Source: Clostridium sp. CAG:302 (GTDB lineage: Bacteria > Bacillota_I > Bacilli_A > RF39 > UBA660). Taken from it: DNA of 58,208 nucleotides. The position numbers and the translations under genes are program-made. A model generated the notes under the pieces. The model saw only the letters and a program-made list of their open reading frames with translations. It did not search any database and was not told the origin of the DNA. Below are positions 7,576-16,110 of this stretch, one piece after another; positions within the stretch are counted from its first letter, which is position 1, and every line of letters starts with the position of its first letter. The DNA is taken from assembly GCA_000431795.1 (NCBI GenBank), contig FR887370.1:1-58208 (forward strand). The letters are read 5' to 3'.

Positions 7576-8863
7576 TACTTTTTAAATACTTATTTATATA
7601 ATAAATATGATGAATAGTAACAGTTAATATATTTAATATACTAGATATGATTAAACTCCATAATCCTATCTTTAAATAACTTAGAATAGTTAAACTAAGT
7701 AGTTTAATTATACCACCATATAAAGTACCTTTCATAGCCTCTTTGGAATATCCCATACCATTTAGACTGCTGGTAAGAGGAGCCTGTATGTAATGTAATA
7801 AAAAGAAAGGAGCAGTTACTTTTATATATTCTAAACCTAAATTAGTATTATATACTAATTTTAATGGTACATCTGGTATAAAGATGAATATTAAAGTAGA
7901 AGGTATTCCAATAAGTAAAGAGAAGATAATAGCTTCTTTTATTTTCTTTTTAGTATGTAATATATTACCCCTACTATAAGAATTAGATACTACAGGTAGT
8001 ATAGCGGATGATATAGCTAAAGTAAAGAAACTTGGTAGTAATAATAATGGGTATACATAACCATTAATAATACCATATTCTAAAGTAATATAGTCATTAG
8101 AGTATCCAATATATTTAAGCATATTAGTAAGTATAATGGGTTCAAAGAAATAAGTAATAGAACCAATCATTCTTGCAGTAGTAGTGGGTATACTAATACC
8201 TAGTATTTCTCTAATAATTTTATTATCTTTGTGAAAGTCTTCTTTTACTATTTTTTCTTTTGGTAAAAAGAAGAGAAGAACAATAATAGAAAAACCTTCA
8301 CTTAAGATATTAATTAGTACCACAAAAGTAATCGCAGTAGTAAGACCATACTGCATCATATTACCTACGATTAAAATAGTAAGAATAAGTCTAACTATTT
8401 GCTCAATAATATTAGATAGAGTACATGGAAAAACTCTTTCTTTACCAAAAAAATAGCCTTTAATAATGCTAGATACTGCAATAAAAGGAAGAGTAATACC
8501 AATAGATATTAATGGATAATATAAGTCACTAGAATGTAATAGATTTTTAGCTAGAATAGGAGATATAATAAACAATATAATAATAAGTAAAATATTATAT
8601 ACTAATATTATATATGTAATAGGTACAACTATTTTTTTACTACTTTTATTTCTTTCAGATACCATCTTTGTAATAGCGGTAGGTACTCCAAGATTACATA
8701 AGGTGATAAATAAATTAAAAGTAGGAAGAACGAGCATATATTTACTGATGCCTTCTGTACCAATAGTTCTAGTAAGAACAATCTTAATAGCCATACCAAG
8801 TATTTTAGTAATTAGACCTCCAATAATTAATATAATAGTGGATTTAACAAATTTATTTTTCAT
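7562..8863 (-). CDS. SpoVB-like polysaccharide flippase (MATE/MOP family)
   Basis: A 433-residue multi-pass membrane protein of the MOP superfamily: roughly 12-14 hydrophobic helices and the typical N-terminus (GGLITKILGMAIKIVLTRTIGTEGISKY). SpoVB and its paralogues move lipid-linked peptidoglycan or polysaccharide precursors across the membrane. It is divergent from the spoVA genes, only about 90 bp away, which favours a role in spore cortex synthesis. MurJ or capsule flippase paralogues cannot be excluded. The 3' end overlaps the convergent peptidase gene. Confidence 0.82.
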   Translation of the reverse strand: MKNKFVKSTIILIIGGLITKILGMAIKIVLTRTIGTEGISKYMLVLPTFNLFITLCNLGVPTAITKMVSERNKSSKKIVVPITYIILVYNILLIIILFIISPILAKNLLHSSDLYYPLISIGITLPFIAVSSIIKGYFFGKERVFPCTLSNIIEQIVRLILTILIVGNMMQYGLTTAITFVVLINILSEGFSIIVLLFFLPKEKIVKEDFHKDNKIIREILGISIPTTTARMIGSITYFFEPIILTNMLKYIGYSNDYITLEYGIINGYVYPLLLLPSFFTLAISSAILPVVSNSYSRGNILHTKKKIKEAIIFSLLIGIPSTLIFIFIPDVPLKLVYNTNLGLEYIKVTAPFFLLHYIQAPLTSSLNGMGYSKEAMKGTLYGGIIKLLSLTILSYLKIGLWSLIISSILNILTVTIHHIYYINKYLKSTNYS

Positions 8864-8951
8864 AATAAATTATATGAAGAAATATTAAATTTATCATAGT
8901 ATTTTTAGTATATTTTATATGTATCTGTTTAATACTATTACTGGTGATTAT

Positions 8952-9392
8952 ATGGATAAAAAAAGATATAAAGAAATAGTAGATAAGCATACTCCAAAAG
9001 AAAATGTTATAAAAAATGCTCTCGTAGCCTTTATAGTGGGAGGACTTCTTGGTAGCTTATCAGAACTACTACTTAGAGGTTATATGATGTGGTTTGATTT
9101 ACCTAGAAAAGAATCAGGAGTAATGGTAATACTTACTTTAATAACGATTGCTTCAGTTCTTACTGCTTGTGGTGTCTTTGATGTACTAGTAAGTAAAGTA
9201 AAAGCTGCTCTTATAATACCAATAACGGGATTTGCTCATTCGATGACATCAGCAGCCCTAGAATATAAGCACGAAGGCTTAGTACTTGGAATAGGTTCTA
9301 ATATATTCAAACTAGCGGGAACTGTAATACTATATGGTGTAGTAGCAGTATATTTCTTTGGACTAATAAGACTACTAGTGATGGGAGGATAG
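8952..9392 (+). CDS. spoVAC: Stage V sporulation protein AC
   Basis: SpoVAC is a membrane subunit of the SpoVA channel, which loads dipicolinic acid into the forespore and releases it at germination. About 146 residues carry the family pattern: a basic N-terminus, then helices around ALVAFIVGGLLGSL and ITIASVLTACGVFD, the conserved IPITGFAHSMTSAALEY, and KLAGTVILYG. ATG 8952 after GGTGAT is preferred to an in-frame ATG 33 bases upstream. The next gene starts two bases after the stop. Confidence 0.93.
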   Translation: MDKKRYKEIVDKHTPKENVIKNALVAFIVGGLLGSLSELLLRGYMMWFDLPRKESGVMVILTLITIASVLTACGVFDVLVSKVKAALIIPITGFAHSMTSAALEYKHEGLVLGIGSNIFKLAGTVILYGVVAVYFFGLIRLLVMGG

Positions 9393-9393
9393 T

Positions 9394-10389
9394 ATGACAA
9401 CTAAATATAATAATGTTTTTATTGAGGATGCTTATACAGTATGCGGTAATTATGAAAATGATGGACCATTATCAAAATATTTTGATAAGAAACATAAGGA
9501 AGACTTATACTTTGGTGAAAAATCTTGGGAGAAGGCTGAAGTTCATCTTTTGAAAGAAGCTAATGAAAACATTCTAAAAAAGAATAAATTAAAAGAACAA
9601 GATATTGATCTTTTAATATCAGGAGATTTACAGAATCAGATAGCGGCTTCTGACTATATGGCTAGAGACTTTGATATACCTTTTCTTGGAATATTTGAAG
9701 CATGCTCGACAAGTAGTGAAGGGCTAATTATTGGAAGTAATTTTATTGAAGGAAAACTATGTAAAAGAATATTAGTTTCAACATCTAGTCATAATATGGT
9801 TAGTGAGAAACAATTTAGAAATCCTACGGAATATGGTACTCCTAAACCAAAGACTGCTACTTTTACCGCTACTGGGGCAGTATCGATACTACTTACCAAT
9901 AAGAAAAATAAAGTAAAAATAGAGTCTTCAACAATAGGGAAGGTAGTGGATATGGGGACTACTGATGTTAATCATATGGGAGCAGTGATGGCTCCAGCAG
10001 CAGGAGATGTTATATATAATCATTTGACTGATACTAAAAGAGATACATCTTATTATGACTTAATATTAACTGGAGATTTAGGAGTATATGGTAAAGAAAT
10101 ACTGAAAGATTATATGCTTACTAAGTATAATATCGAACTAGGAGATAATTATAATGATTGTGGTACTATGTTATATGATATAAAGCGTCAACCTGTCTTT
10201 GCGGGAGGATCTGGACCAGTATGTTCTGGCTTAGTAAATTTTGGTTATATATATAAAGAAATGTTAAAGGGTAAATTTAAGAGAGTATTAATAGTACCAA
10301 CAGGAGCTATCTTCTCACCAACATTTACCTTTCAAAAAGAATCAATACCTGCGATAGCAAACTGTGTTAGCCTGGAGGTAGTAGAATGA
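9394..10389 (+). CDS. spoVAD: Stage V sporulation protein AD
   Basis: SpoVAD is the soluble, thiolase-fold, dipicolinic-acid-binding subunit of the SpoVA complex. The 331 residues match the family length. Visible are the start FIEDAYTVCGNYENDGPL, the GIFEACSTSSEGL region, TATFTATGAVSILL, and the C-terminal GGSGPVCSGLVNFGYI. GGGAGGATAGT precedes ATG 9394. It lies between spoVAC and spoVAE and overlaps the latter, so the three are an operon. The channel's core set (AC, AD, AE) is complete here. Confidence 0.95.
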   Translation: MTTKYNNVFIEDAYTVCGNYENDGPLSKYFDKKHKEDLYFGEKSWEKAEVHLLKEANENILKKNKLKEQDIDLLISGDLQNQIAASDYMARDFDIPFLGIFEACSTSSEGLIIGSNFIEGKLCKRILVSTSSHNMVSEKQFRNPTEYGTPKPKTATFTATGAVSILLTNKKNKVKIESSTIGKVVDMGTTDVNHMGAVMAPAAGDVIYNHLTDTKRDTSYYDLILTGDLGVYGKEILKDYMLTKYNIELGDNYNDCGTMLYDIKRQPVFAGGSGPVCSGLVNFGYIYKEMLKGKFKRVLIVPTGAIFSPTFTFQKESIPAIANCVSLEVVE

Positions 10390-10739
10390 TGACTTATGTT
10401 TATGCCTTTCTATTTTGCGGCTTTGTATGTATGATAGCTCAGCTTATTCTAGATAATACGAAGCTTACTCCTGGTCATGTAACTAGTATCTTTGTTGTAG
10501 TAGGAGCTTTACTTGATGTAGCGGGTATATATGATAGAATAGTCTTGTATGCTGGAGCAGGAGCTTTAATTCCTATTACCTCTTTTGGTCATTTACTTAT
10601 TCATGGAGCTATGGAAACAGGTGCTACCCTAGGACCATTAGGACTTGCTTTTGGTATATTTAATTTAACATCTGCAGGTATATCAGTAGCCTTATTCTTA
10701 TCATTTGTTTTAGCTTTAATATTTAAACCTAGACATTAA
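10386..10739 (+). CDS. spoVAE: Stage V sporulation protein AE
   Basis: A 117-residue membrane protein of the SpoVAEb type, the third core subunit of the dipicolinate channel. It has about four hydrophobic segments and the family motif LIPITSFGHLLIHGAMETG. The start ATG 10386 overlaps the spoVAD stop and follows CTGGAGGTAGTAGA. It ends the operon; the next feature is a paired-hairpin element before the convergent acyltransferase gene. Confidence 0.93.
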   Translation: MMTYVYAFLFCGFVCMIAQLILDNTKLTPGHVTSIFVVVGALLDVAGIYDRIVLYAGAGALIPITSFGHLLIHGAMETGATLGPLGLAFGIFNLTSAGISVALFLSFVLALIFKPRH

Positions 10740-10754
10740 TTAAATTATTATATC

Positions 10755-10813
10755 CCTCTTAAGCCTGTAGTCTTAAGAGGCAAAAGGAAGCCTTAATTTT
10801 AAGTCTTCCTTTT
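10755..10813 (+). repeat. Paired-hairpin element B (GCC..GTC family)
   Basis: Hairpin 1 (10755-10780): perfect arms CCTCTTAA/TTAAGAGG around GCCTGTAGTC. Hairpin 2 (10782-10813): arms AAAAGGAA/TTCCTTTT around a lengthened core, GCCTTAATTTTAAGTC, that still starts GCC, ends GTC and keeps the C.T mismatch. It lies between the convergent spoVAE and acyltransferase genes. Confidence 0.9.
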
Positions 10814-10816
10814 GAT

Positions 10817-13048
10817 TTATTTATTATTGTTTATAACTTCATTTAAAAGATTACCTAAGTATTCATTACCTTCTTTATTTAGATGAATGTTATCAGGAGT
10901 TAAATAATTAAGATCTTTTATTTCACTATAGACATTAATATATCTAACATTTTCATAATCAAATTTAATATTACTAAGTTTTTTATCAGTAGAAATAATA
11001 TAAATATTATGACCATCACACAATTTAATTAAATTATTATATTCTTTCTTACTAATATTAACACTATTATCAAATAAAAATACAACATTATGATTAAGAG
11101 TATTATCTTTAATCTCCTTTTTAATCTCTTTTTTCAAACTATTATAATTAAAATTTTTATTAGTTATATAATTGGCATTAGTAAAATTAGTTTTAATATT
11201 ATTAAAAGCATTAAGTAGCAAATCATTACCATAAAAACTAATTTTACTTTTTATTTCTTCATCATGTTTATTAATCATATTATTTTTCTTTTCAATATAT
11301 TTTTCTTTATAAATATTATAAATAGCATTATAAATAGTATCCGTATATACTTTTCTTCCTTCATTAGTTAAATGAATACCATCATAAGTAAAATATTCGT
11401 TATGCCCTCTTGAAATAGAATACCAATCAATAATATGTAGATTAGAATGAGAAGAAGCCAAGTTGTTTAATCTTACATTAACATCAGTCAAATTAACAGT
11501 ATTAATCCAAAAGATATCTCTATCTTCACAAGTTCTAAGTATTTCTTCTTTACATTCTAAAGAACAGTCTCCATTAGTTCCTAAGTTAAATACGATTGGA
11601 TTACCAAGTACATTATTATTTTTTAGTGTAAGTAAGATATCGTTTATACCCCAAGCAGTACGAGACACCTTACCATCAAAGTACCCATTAGGGAATCTAT
11701 TATATAGATTATTAACCGCTCCAAGAAGTACTGAGTCGCCAATTCCTACCACCGGTAAATTAGTTACTATTTCATCAAGTTTACTTTCATCTTCCTCAAG
11801 AGTTTGTAATTTTTTTTGCCAATTATCTTCTTCCTCCTTTAATTTAACCATGTAATTATCCTTATTATCTTTTACTAACTTTTCATTTTGCTCTAATTGA
11901 TTTTTTAGTTTATTAATATCTTTAGTATAATCAACCGATACTACATATTCATATATACCATATATTAATATTCCAGAAAACATAAATCCTAATATATATC
12001 TTATATTTTTATACTTTTTATCCTTATTTGTAGTAATAAAATGTAGTAACATTGATAAAAGTATTGTAATTATAATAATTAAAAATAATTCTAGATATTT
12101 ATTTAGATCTATATATTCAAATAAATAAATTACAACATACTCTATTAAATATATCTCATAACTAATACTAGAAGCATAACCTATAATCTTATCAAATTTA
12201 TTAGTATTAGCCCAATTGTCACATATCAAAGTAGCATAATCAGTAATTCTTACGCTAAGTAGGGTAGTAATAATCATACCTAAGTAAATATATTTAGAAC
12301 TAGGATTAATAAAAATAAATAGCAGTAATAAAATAACTAAGTAAGTATAAAAAATACATTTCTTTAAAATAGGATTTTTAATTTTTGAAGACACTAAGTT
12401 TCCATAATAATGATAAATAAATCCAAGGGTTATTCCAAAAAATAGAGCAAATATTCTGGTAAAAGTATTATAATAAGTAAATAAAATACCATTATTTACA
12501 CCAGAGTAATAAAAGTAAGCCCCTCCAAATAAAGAAATAACTAAAGTAATTGTAACTGGAATAATCCTATTAATTTTATCTCCTATCTTTTTTAGCAAAA
12601 GAAAGATAAAAGGAAATACTAAATCAAATTGCATTAATATAGCCATATACCATAAATGTATAAAAGGTGATTCTAGTCCACTTCTAAAATAATCCATATT
12701 CGTCATAACCTGCCAGAAATTATTATATCCCAGTATAATTGATGTTACTTCAGGTTTTAAATTAAACCAATTAACATCTAAAAATAATTTAATAACTCCA
12801 ATAGATACAAATACCACAATTAACATTGGCAAATACAATCTAAATAATTTATTTAAATAAAAATTTTTAAAAGATATCTTTTCTTTTTTAAACAGTTTTA
12901 TTGTAGATAGATATCCACTTATAACAAAAAAGATAGATACCGCTAAAAAGCCACCTTTTAGCATATTTAAATGATATAAAAATATCATAATACAAGAAAA
13001 TATTCTAAGAATATCAATATATTTAAAATGTTTATTATTACTACTCAT
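10817..13048 (-). CDS. Acyltransferase-3 membrane protein with two SGNH domains (OatA-like)
   Basis: A 743-residue envelope acyltransferase. Residues 1-345 are an acyltransferase-3 domain with about ten membrane helices (KYIDILRIFSCIMIFLYH, FFVISGYLS), a coiled-coil linker follows (about 375-425), and then two SGNH-hydrolase-like domains. The first has GDS near residue 437, GTNG and DGIHLT near 554. The second begins near 600 with GND in place of GDS, so Ser is lost, but keeps DNIHLN near 721. OatA-type proteins O-acetylate peptidoglycan or other glycans; a second SGNH unit is unusual. GGGGTAAT precedes ATG 13048. Confidence 0.9.
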   Translation of the reverse strand: MSSNNKHFKYIDILRIFSCIMIFLYHLNMLKGGFLAVSIFFVISGYLSTIKLFKKEKISFKNFYLNKLFRLYLPMLIVVFVSIGVIKLFLDVNWFNLKPEVTSIILGYNNFWQVMTNMDYFRSGLESPFIHLWYMAILMQFDLVFPFIFLLLKKIGDKINRIIPVTITLVISLFGGAYFYYSGVNNGILFTYYNTFTRIFALFFGITLGFIYHYYGNLVSSKIKNPILKKCIFYTYLVILLLLFIFINPSSKYIYLGMIITTLLSVRITDYATLICDNWANTNKFDKIIGYASSISYEIYLIEYVVIYLFEYIDLNKYLELFLIIIITILLSMLLHFITTNKDKKYKNIRYILGFMFSGILIYGIYEYVVSVDYTKDINKLKNQLEQNEKLVKDNKDNYMVKLKEEEDNWQKKLQTLEEDESKLDEIVTNLPVVGIGDSVLLGAVNNLYNRFPNGYFDGKVSRTAWGINDILLTLKNNNVLGNPIVFNLGTNGDCSLECKEEILRTCEDRDIFWINTVNLTDVNVRLNNLASSHSNLHIIDWYSISRGHNEYFTYDGIHLTNEGRKVYTDTIYNAIYNIYKEKYIEKKNNMINKHDEEIKSKISFYGNDLLLNAFNNIKTNFTNANYITNKNFNYNSLKKEIKKEIKDNTLNHNVVFLFDNSVNISKKEYNNLIKLCDGHNIYIISTDKKLSNIKFDYENVRYINVYSEIKDLNYLTPDNIHLNKEGNEYLGNLLNEVINNNK

Positions 13049-13163
13049 ATTATTACCCCTAACTATTATAAATAAATTATATCATGAAGAAATATAAAGA
13101 TAAATATGAAAAAGAAAAATAGTTTATAATTTATAGTTTAATATGTAAAATAAATATTTTTAA

Positions 13164-13192
13164 TTGACAAAGTATTAAAAATATACTACAAT
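13164..13192 (+). promoter_or_regulatory. Sigma-A promoter of the HelD-like gene
   Basis: TTGACA (13164-13169), 17-base spacer, TACAAT (13187-13192). Transcription should start near 13199, leaving a leader of about 87 bases with a terminator in it. Confidence 0.75.
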
Positions 13193-13232
13193 GAAATAGA
13201 CATTTGCGAAGTAACTATTTTCATCTTAAGAT

Positions 13233-13259
13233 AAAACTACAATGAGAATGTAGTTTTTT
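13233..13259 (+). terminator. Leader terminator (attenuator) before the HelD-like gene
   Basis: AAAACTACA (13233-13241) and TGTAGTTTT (13249-13257) form a perfect 9-bp stem ending in six T, between the promoter and ATG 13286. It should stop most transcripts unless something opens it. Regulated antitermination, for example when ribosomes or polymerase stall, is inference. Confidence 0.7.
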
Positions 13260-13285
13260 GTCGTGTAAGTAAGGAGGGAGATATT

Positions 13286-15286
13286 ATGAAAATTGAAAGA
13301 GAAGAATTTGAAAAAGAAAGAAATTATCTTAATAAGACAGTTAGTTTAATTAGAAAGAAGATTTCTAATTTAGGACAAGAATTATTTGATGATGATTCCA
13401 AAGTACTAGAGTTTAAAAAATTTATTTGGGATTCACACGCTGAAATGGATCCAAGTGAAATGCGCAGTATGATGGCAGAATCTGATCTTCAAGTATCAAT
13501 TATGCAAGGTAAAGGAAACTATCTTCAGAGATTATTTAGAATTCAAGATAAACCATATTTTGGTTCTATTAGATTTAAAGATGAAGATGGAGAAGAAAAC
13601 ATCTATATTGGTATAACCCATGTTGAAGATAAACTTAATTATTATGTTCACGACTGGAGAAGTCCAATATGCAGTATGTTCTATGATTATGAAACAGGAC
13701 CCGCTAGTTACAAAGCTCCAAGTGGAATAATAAAAGGAGAAATAACTAAAAAAAGACAGTATATAATTGAAAATGCTGAACTTAAACATATTTTTGATAA
13801 CGATTTAAATATTAGTGATAGTCTTCTTCAAGAGGTACTTGCAGAAGAATCTTCAGATAAAATGAAAAATATTGTTAATACCATCCAAGAAGAGCAGAAC
13901 AAAGTAATAAGAAATACTGAAGATAAAAATCTTATTGTGGAAGGTATTGCAGGTTCTGGTAAAACAAGCGTAGCTCTACATAGAATAGCCTTCTTATTAT
14001 ATAGAATACCGAACTTAACATCCTCTAATGTCGTGGTATTTACTCCTAATAAAGTATTTTCAGAGTATATTTCTAATGTCTTACCAGAACTTGGTGAAGA
14101 CAATACTTATGATATGACCTTCTACGACCTATTATGTCAGAATATTAATGAATATAAAGATATAGAAAACTTTACTGATTTTATATCTAGATATTATAAA
14201 AAAGAAGTAATAAATTATGATTTAGTTAAGTATAAACAATCAGATGAAATAATTAAAGATTTGGATGATTATGTAAAAGATATATTAAATAATATTAGTT
14301 TTACAAAAAATTTAGAGTTTGATGGCTTTATTGATATTAGTACTGAAGAATTAAATAAAATGTTAACTTATAAATATAGTAATTTCCCTTTATTTGAAAG
14401 AATAAAAGAAATGAGTGAAAAAATAGCTTATAATAATTATGCTGGTAATACCAAATATGCAAGAAGTATTGAGAAGATATTGAAAGAAAACTTAAATATC
14501 AAATTAGATTTAAAAGTTATATTTAATAATTTCTTTACTAGTAAATATGCTAAGTATAAAGATAAAATTGATGGTAATTATTTATATTATGAAGATGCTT
14601 GTATATTCTTATATTTAAAGAGTCTATTAGTGGGATTTAACACTAATCATGTAATAAAGCAAGTTGTAATAGATGAAGCTCAAGACTATAATAAATTACA
14701 ATATCTAATTATTAAGAAAACATTTAAAACAGCTAATTACACTATACTAGGTGATTCTAATCAAACCATAAATCCTTATTATAAATATGAATCATTAAAA
14801 GAATTAACAAATATGTTTGAAGGATCAAAGTATATTACTCTTACTAAGACATATCGTTCTACTGATAAGATAATAGATTATACCAATAAGATATTAGGAT
14901 TAACTTTATCAGTAGCTATTAGAAATCAAAAGTCTAACGATATAATCTTTAGAAACAATGTTAAAAAAGAAGATTTTATTAAAGATATAAATTATTTAAA
15001 AGAAATGTCTAAGAGTATAGCTATTATAACTAAAGATGATAAAGAAGCTGAAGAAGTATATAATATGTTAAAAGATGACTTTGATATCATGTTACTTGGA
15101 GGTTATGGTCATATAAAAAGAGATTTGGTAATAGTTCCTTCTTATACTGCTAAAGGATTAGAGTTTGATTCAGTAATCATTTATAATGACATGGATAACA
15201 AGTATACTAAAGAAGATAAATATTTATATTATGTTGCTTGTACTAGAGCACAACATAACCTAATTATATACAATGGAGAAGAATAA
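13286..15286 (+). CDS. HelD-like RNA polymerase recycling helicase
   Basis: A 666-residue UvrD/Rep-like SF1 ATPase of the HelD type, which removes stalled RNA polymerase from DNA. It has an N-terminal coiled coil (about 1-35), a YFGSIRFKDEDG segment as in HelD, and Walker A IAGSGKTS near 220. Also seen are the DEAQDYNKLQ motif II, GDSNQTINP, TKTYRST, and the C-terminal TAKGLEFDSVI and ACTRAQHNL motifs. GGAGGGAG precedes ATG 13286. In some bacteria HelD protects against rifamycins. Here expression looks controlled by the leader terminator just upstream. Confidence 0.9.
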   Translation: MKIEREEFEKERNYLNKTVSLIRKKISNLGQELFDDDSKVLEFKKFIWDSHAEMDPSEMRSMMAESDLQVSIMQGKGNYLQRLFRIQDKPYFGSIRFKDEDGEENIYIGITHVEDKLNYYVHDWRSPICSMFYDYETGPASYKAPSGIIKGEITKKRQYIIENAELKHIFDNDLNISDSLLQEVLAEESSDKMKNIVNTIQEEQNKVIRNTEDKNLIVEGIAGSGKTSVALHRIAFLLYRIPNLTSSNVVVFTPNKVFSEYISNVLPELGEDNTYDMTFYDLLCQNINEYKDIENFTDFISRYYKKEVINYDLVKYKQSDEIIKDLDDYVKDILNNISFTKNLEFDGFIDISTEELNKMLTYKYSNFPLFERIKEMSEKIAYNNYAGNTKYARSIEKILKENLNIKLDLKVIFNNFFTSKYAKYKDKIDGNYLYYEDACIFLYLKSLLVGFNTNHVIKQVVIDEAQDYNKLQYLIIKKTFKTANYTILGDSNQTINPYYKYESLKELTNMFEGSKYITLTKTYRSTDKIIDYTNKILGLTLSVAIRNQKSNDIIFRNNVKKEDFIKDINYLKEMSKSIAIITKDDKEAEEVYNMLKDDFDIMLLGGYGHIKRDLVIVPSYTAKGLEFDSVIIYNDMDNKYTKEDKYLYYVACTRAQHNLIIYNGEE

Positions 15287-15346
15287 AATATCTTCTTCAT
15301 TTTTAGTATAATTCATGATATAATACAAGTACAAGGAGGCTTTGAA

Positions 15347-15874
15347 ATGAGAGAAAGAGTAAATTATTTTATATTAAATAATGGTGCACTATTTAGTACT
15401 GATAATTGTGGTATTGAAAACAACTTAGAAGATTGTATTTATATAGAAAAAACAGGAACAAGTAATAGTCCTGAAATATACATTAGTGAAAAAAAGGATA
15501 ATAAATTAGTTAGAATGGGTGAATATATTGATGACTATGAATCACTTATGAATTTTATTGCCAATAATAAATTAAGCATTATGTGTATAAGAGGTTTTGA
15601 TAGAATAACTATGAGTAAATTTATATCAGATTTTAATAAAACAAAAGATACAAGTATTGCACAAATCAAATTTTCAAATGATGTAGAGCAAGCAAAATAC
15701 GAAAGACACTTAGTAACTAAAAAAGGCAGAATGAAAAGGGTACATCAAAAACTAGAAAGTGTAAATGAAATTGAAACAATAGAAGACTATATGAAAATGT
15801 TAAATAGTGCCTTTAACAAAGAAAAACATGAATCACGTAAAAAAATTATAAACCTAAAAAGAGACAGAAAATAA
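15347..15874 (+). CDS. Hypothetical protein
   Basis: A 175-residue soluble protein that I do not recognise. ATG 15347 follows AAGGAGG, and a TATAAT-like box lies about 30 bases upstream, so it is probably transcribed separately from the helicase gene. The N-terminal two thirds look mixed alpha/beta; the C-terminus is strongly basic and helical (from about KYERHLVTKKGRMKRVHQKL, then a KKIINLKRDRK tail), which could bind nucleic acid. No membrane segment or signal peptide is visible. Confidence 0.7.
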   Translation: MRERVNYFILNNGALFSTDNCGIENNLEDCIYIEKTGTSNSPEIYISEKKDNKLVRMGEYIDDYESLMNFIANNKLSIMCIRGFDRITMSKFISDFNKTKDTSIAQIKFSNDVEQAKYERHLVTKKGRMKRVHQKLESVNEIETIEDYMKMLNSAFNKEKHESRKKIINLKRDRK

Positions 15875-15879
15875 AAATT

Positions 15880-15933
15880 AACAAGGAAGACCATAAGGCT
15901 TCCTTGTTCCTCTTAAGACTACAGGCTTAAGAG
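15880..15933 (-). repeat. Paired-hairpin element C (GCC..GTC family)
   Basis: Oriented on the minus strand. The GTAG-type hairpin comes first (15910-15933, core GCCTGTAGTC on the minus strand, arms CTCTTAA/TTAAGAG). Then comes 15880-15908, with perfect 9-bp arms AACAAGGAA/TTCCTTGTT and an 11-nt core GCCTTATGGTC. It lies between convergent transcription units. Confidence 0.9.
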
Positions 15934-15937
15934 ACAA

Positions 15938-15966
15938 TAAAAAAACTAACTCATTCATGAGTTAGT
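15938..15966 (-). terminator. Terminator of tRNA-Met
   Basis: On the minus strand, ACTAACTCAT and ATGAGTTAGT form a 10-bp stem with a two-base loop, followed by seven T. Confidence 0.8.
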
Positions 15967-15978
15967 AGTAAACAATAT

Positions 15979-16055
15979 TGGTAGCGAGAGGGGGATTCGA
16001 ACCCTCGACCCTTCGGGTATGAACCGAATGCTCTAGCCAACTGAGCTATCTCGCC
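15979..16055 (-). tRNA. tRNA-Met (CAT), elongator type
   Basis: A full cloverleaf on the minus strand: acceptor GGCGAGA/TCTCGCT, D-arm AGCTCAGTTGGCTAGAGC, anticodon arm TTCGG-TTCATAC-CCGAA with anticodon CAT, T-arm GGTTCGAATCC, and an encoded CCA. The anticodon stem lacks the three G-C pairs of initiator tRNA, and the sequence resembles the Bacillus elongator tRNA-Met. A CAT tRNA-Ile that is modified by TilS is less likely. Confidence 0.93.
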
Positions 16056-16110
16056 GTAAAACGTAATATAATTATATTACATTTTTTTTTGTTTGACAAG
16101 TACTTTTTAA

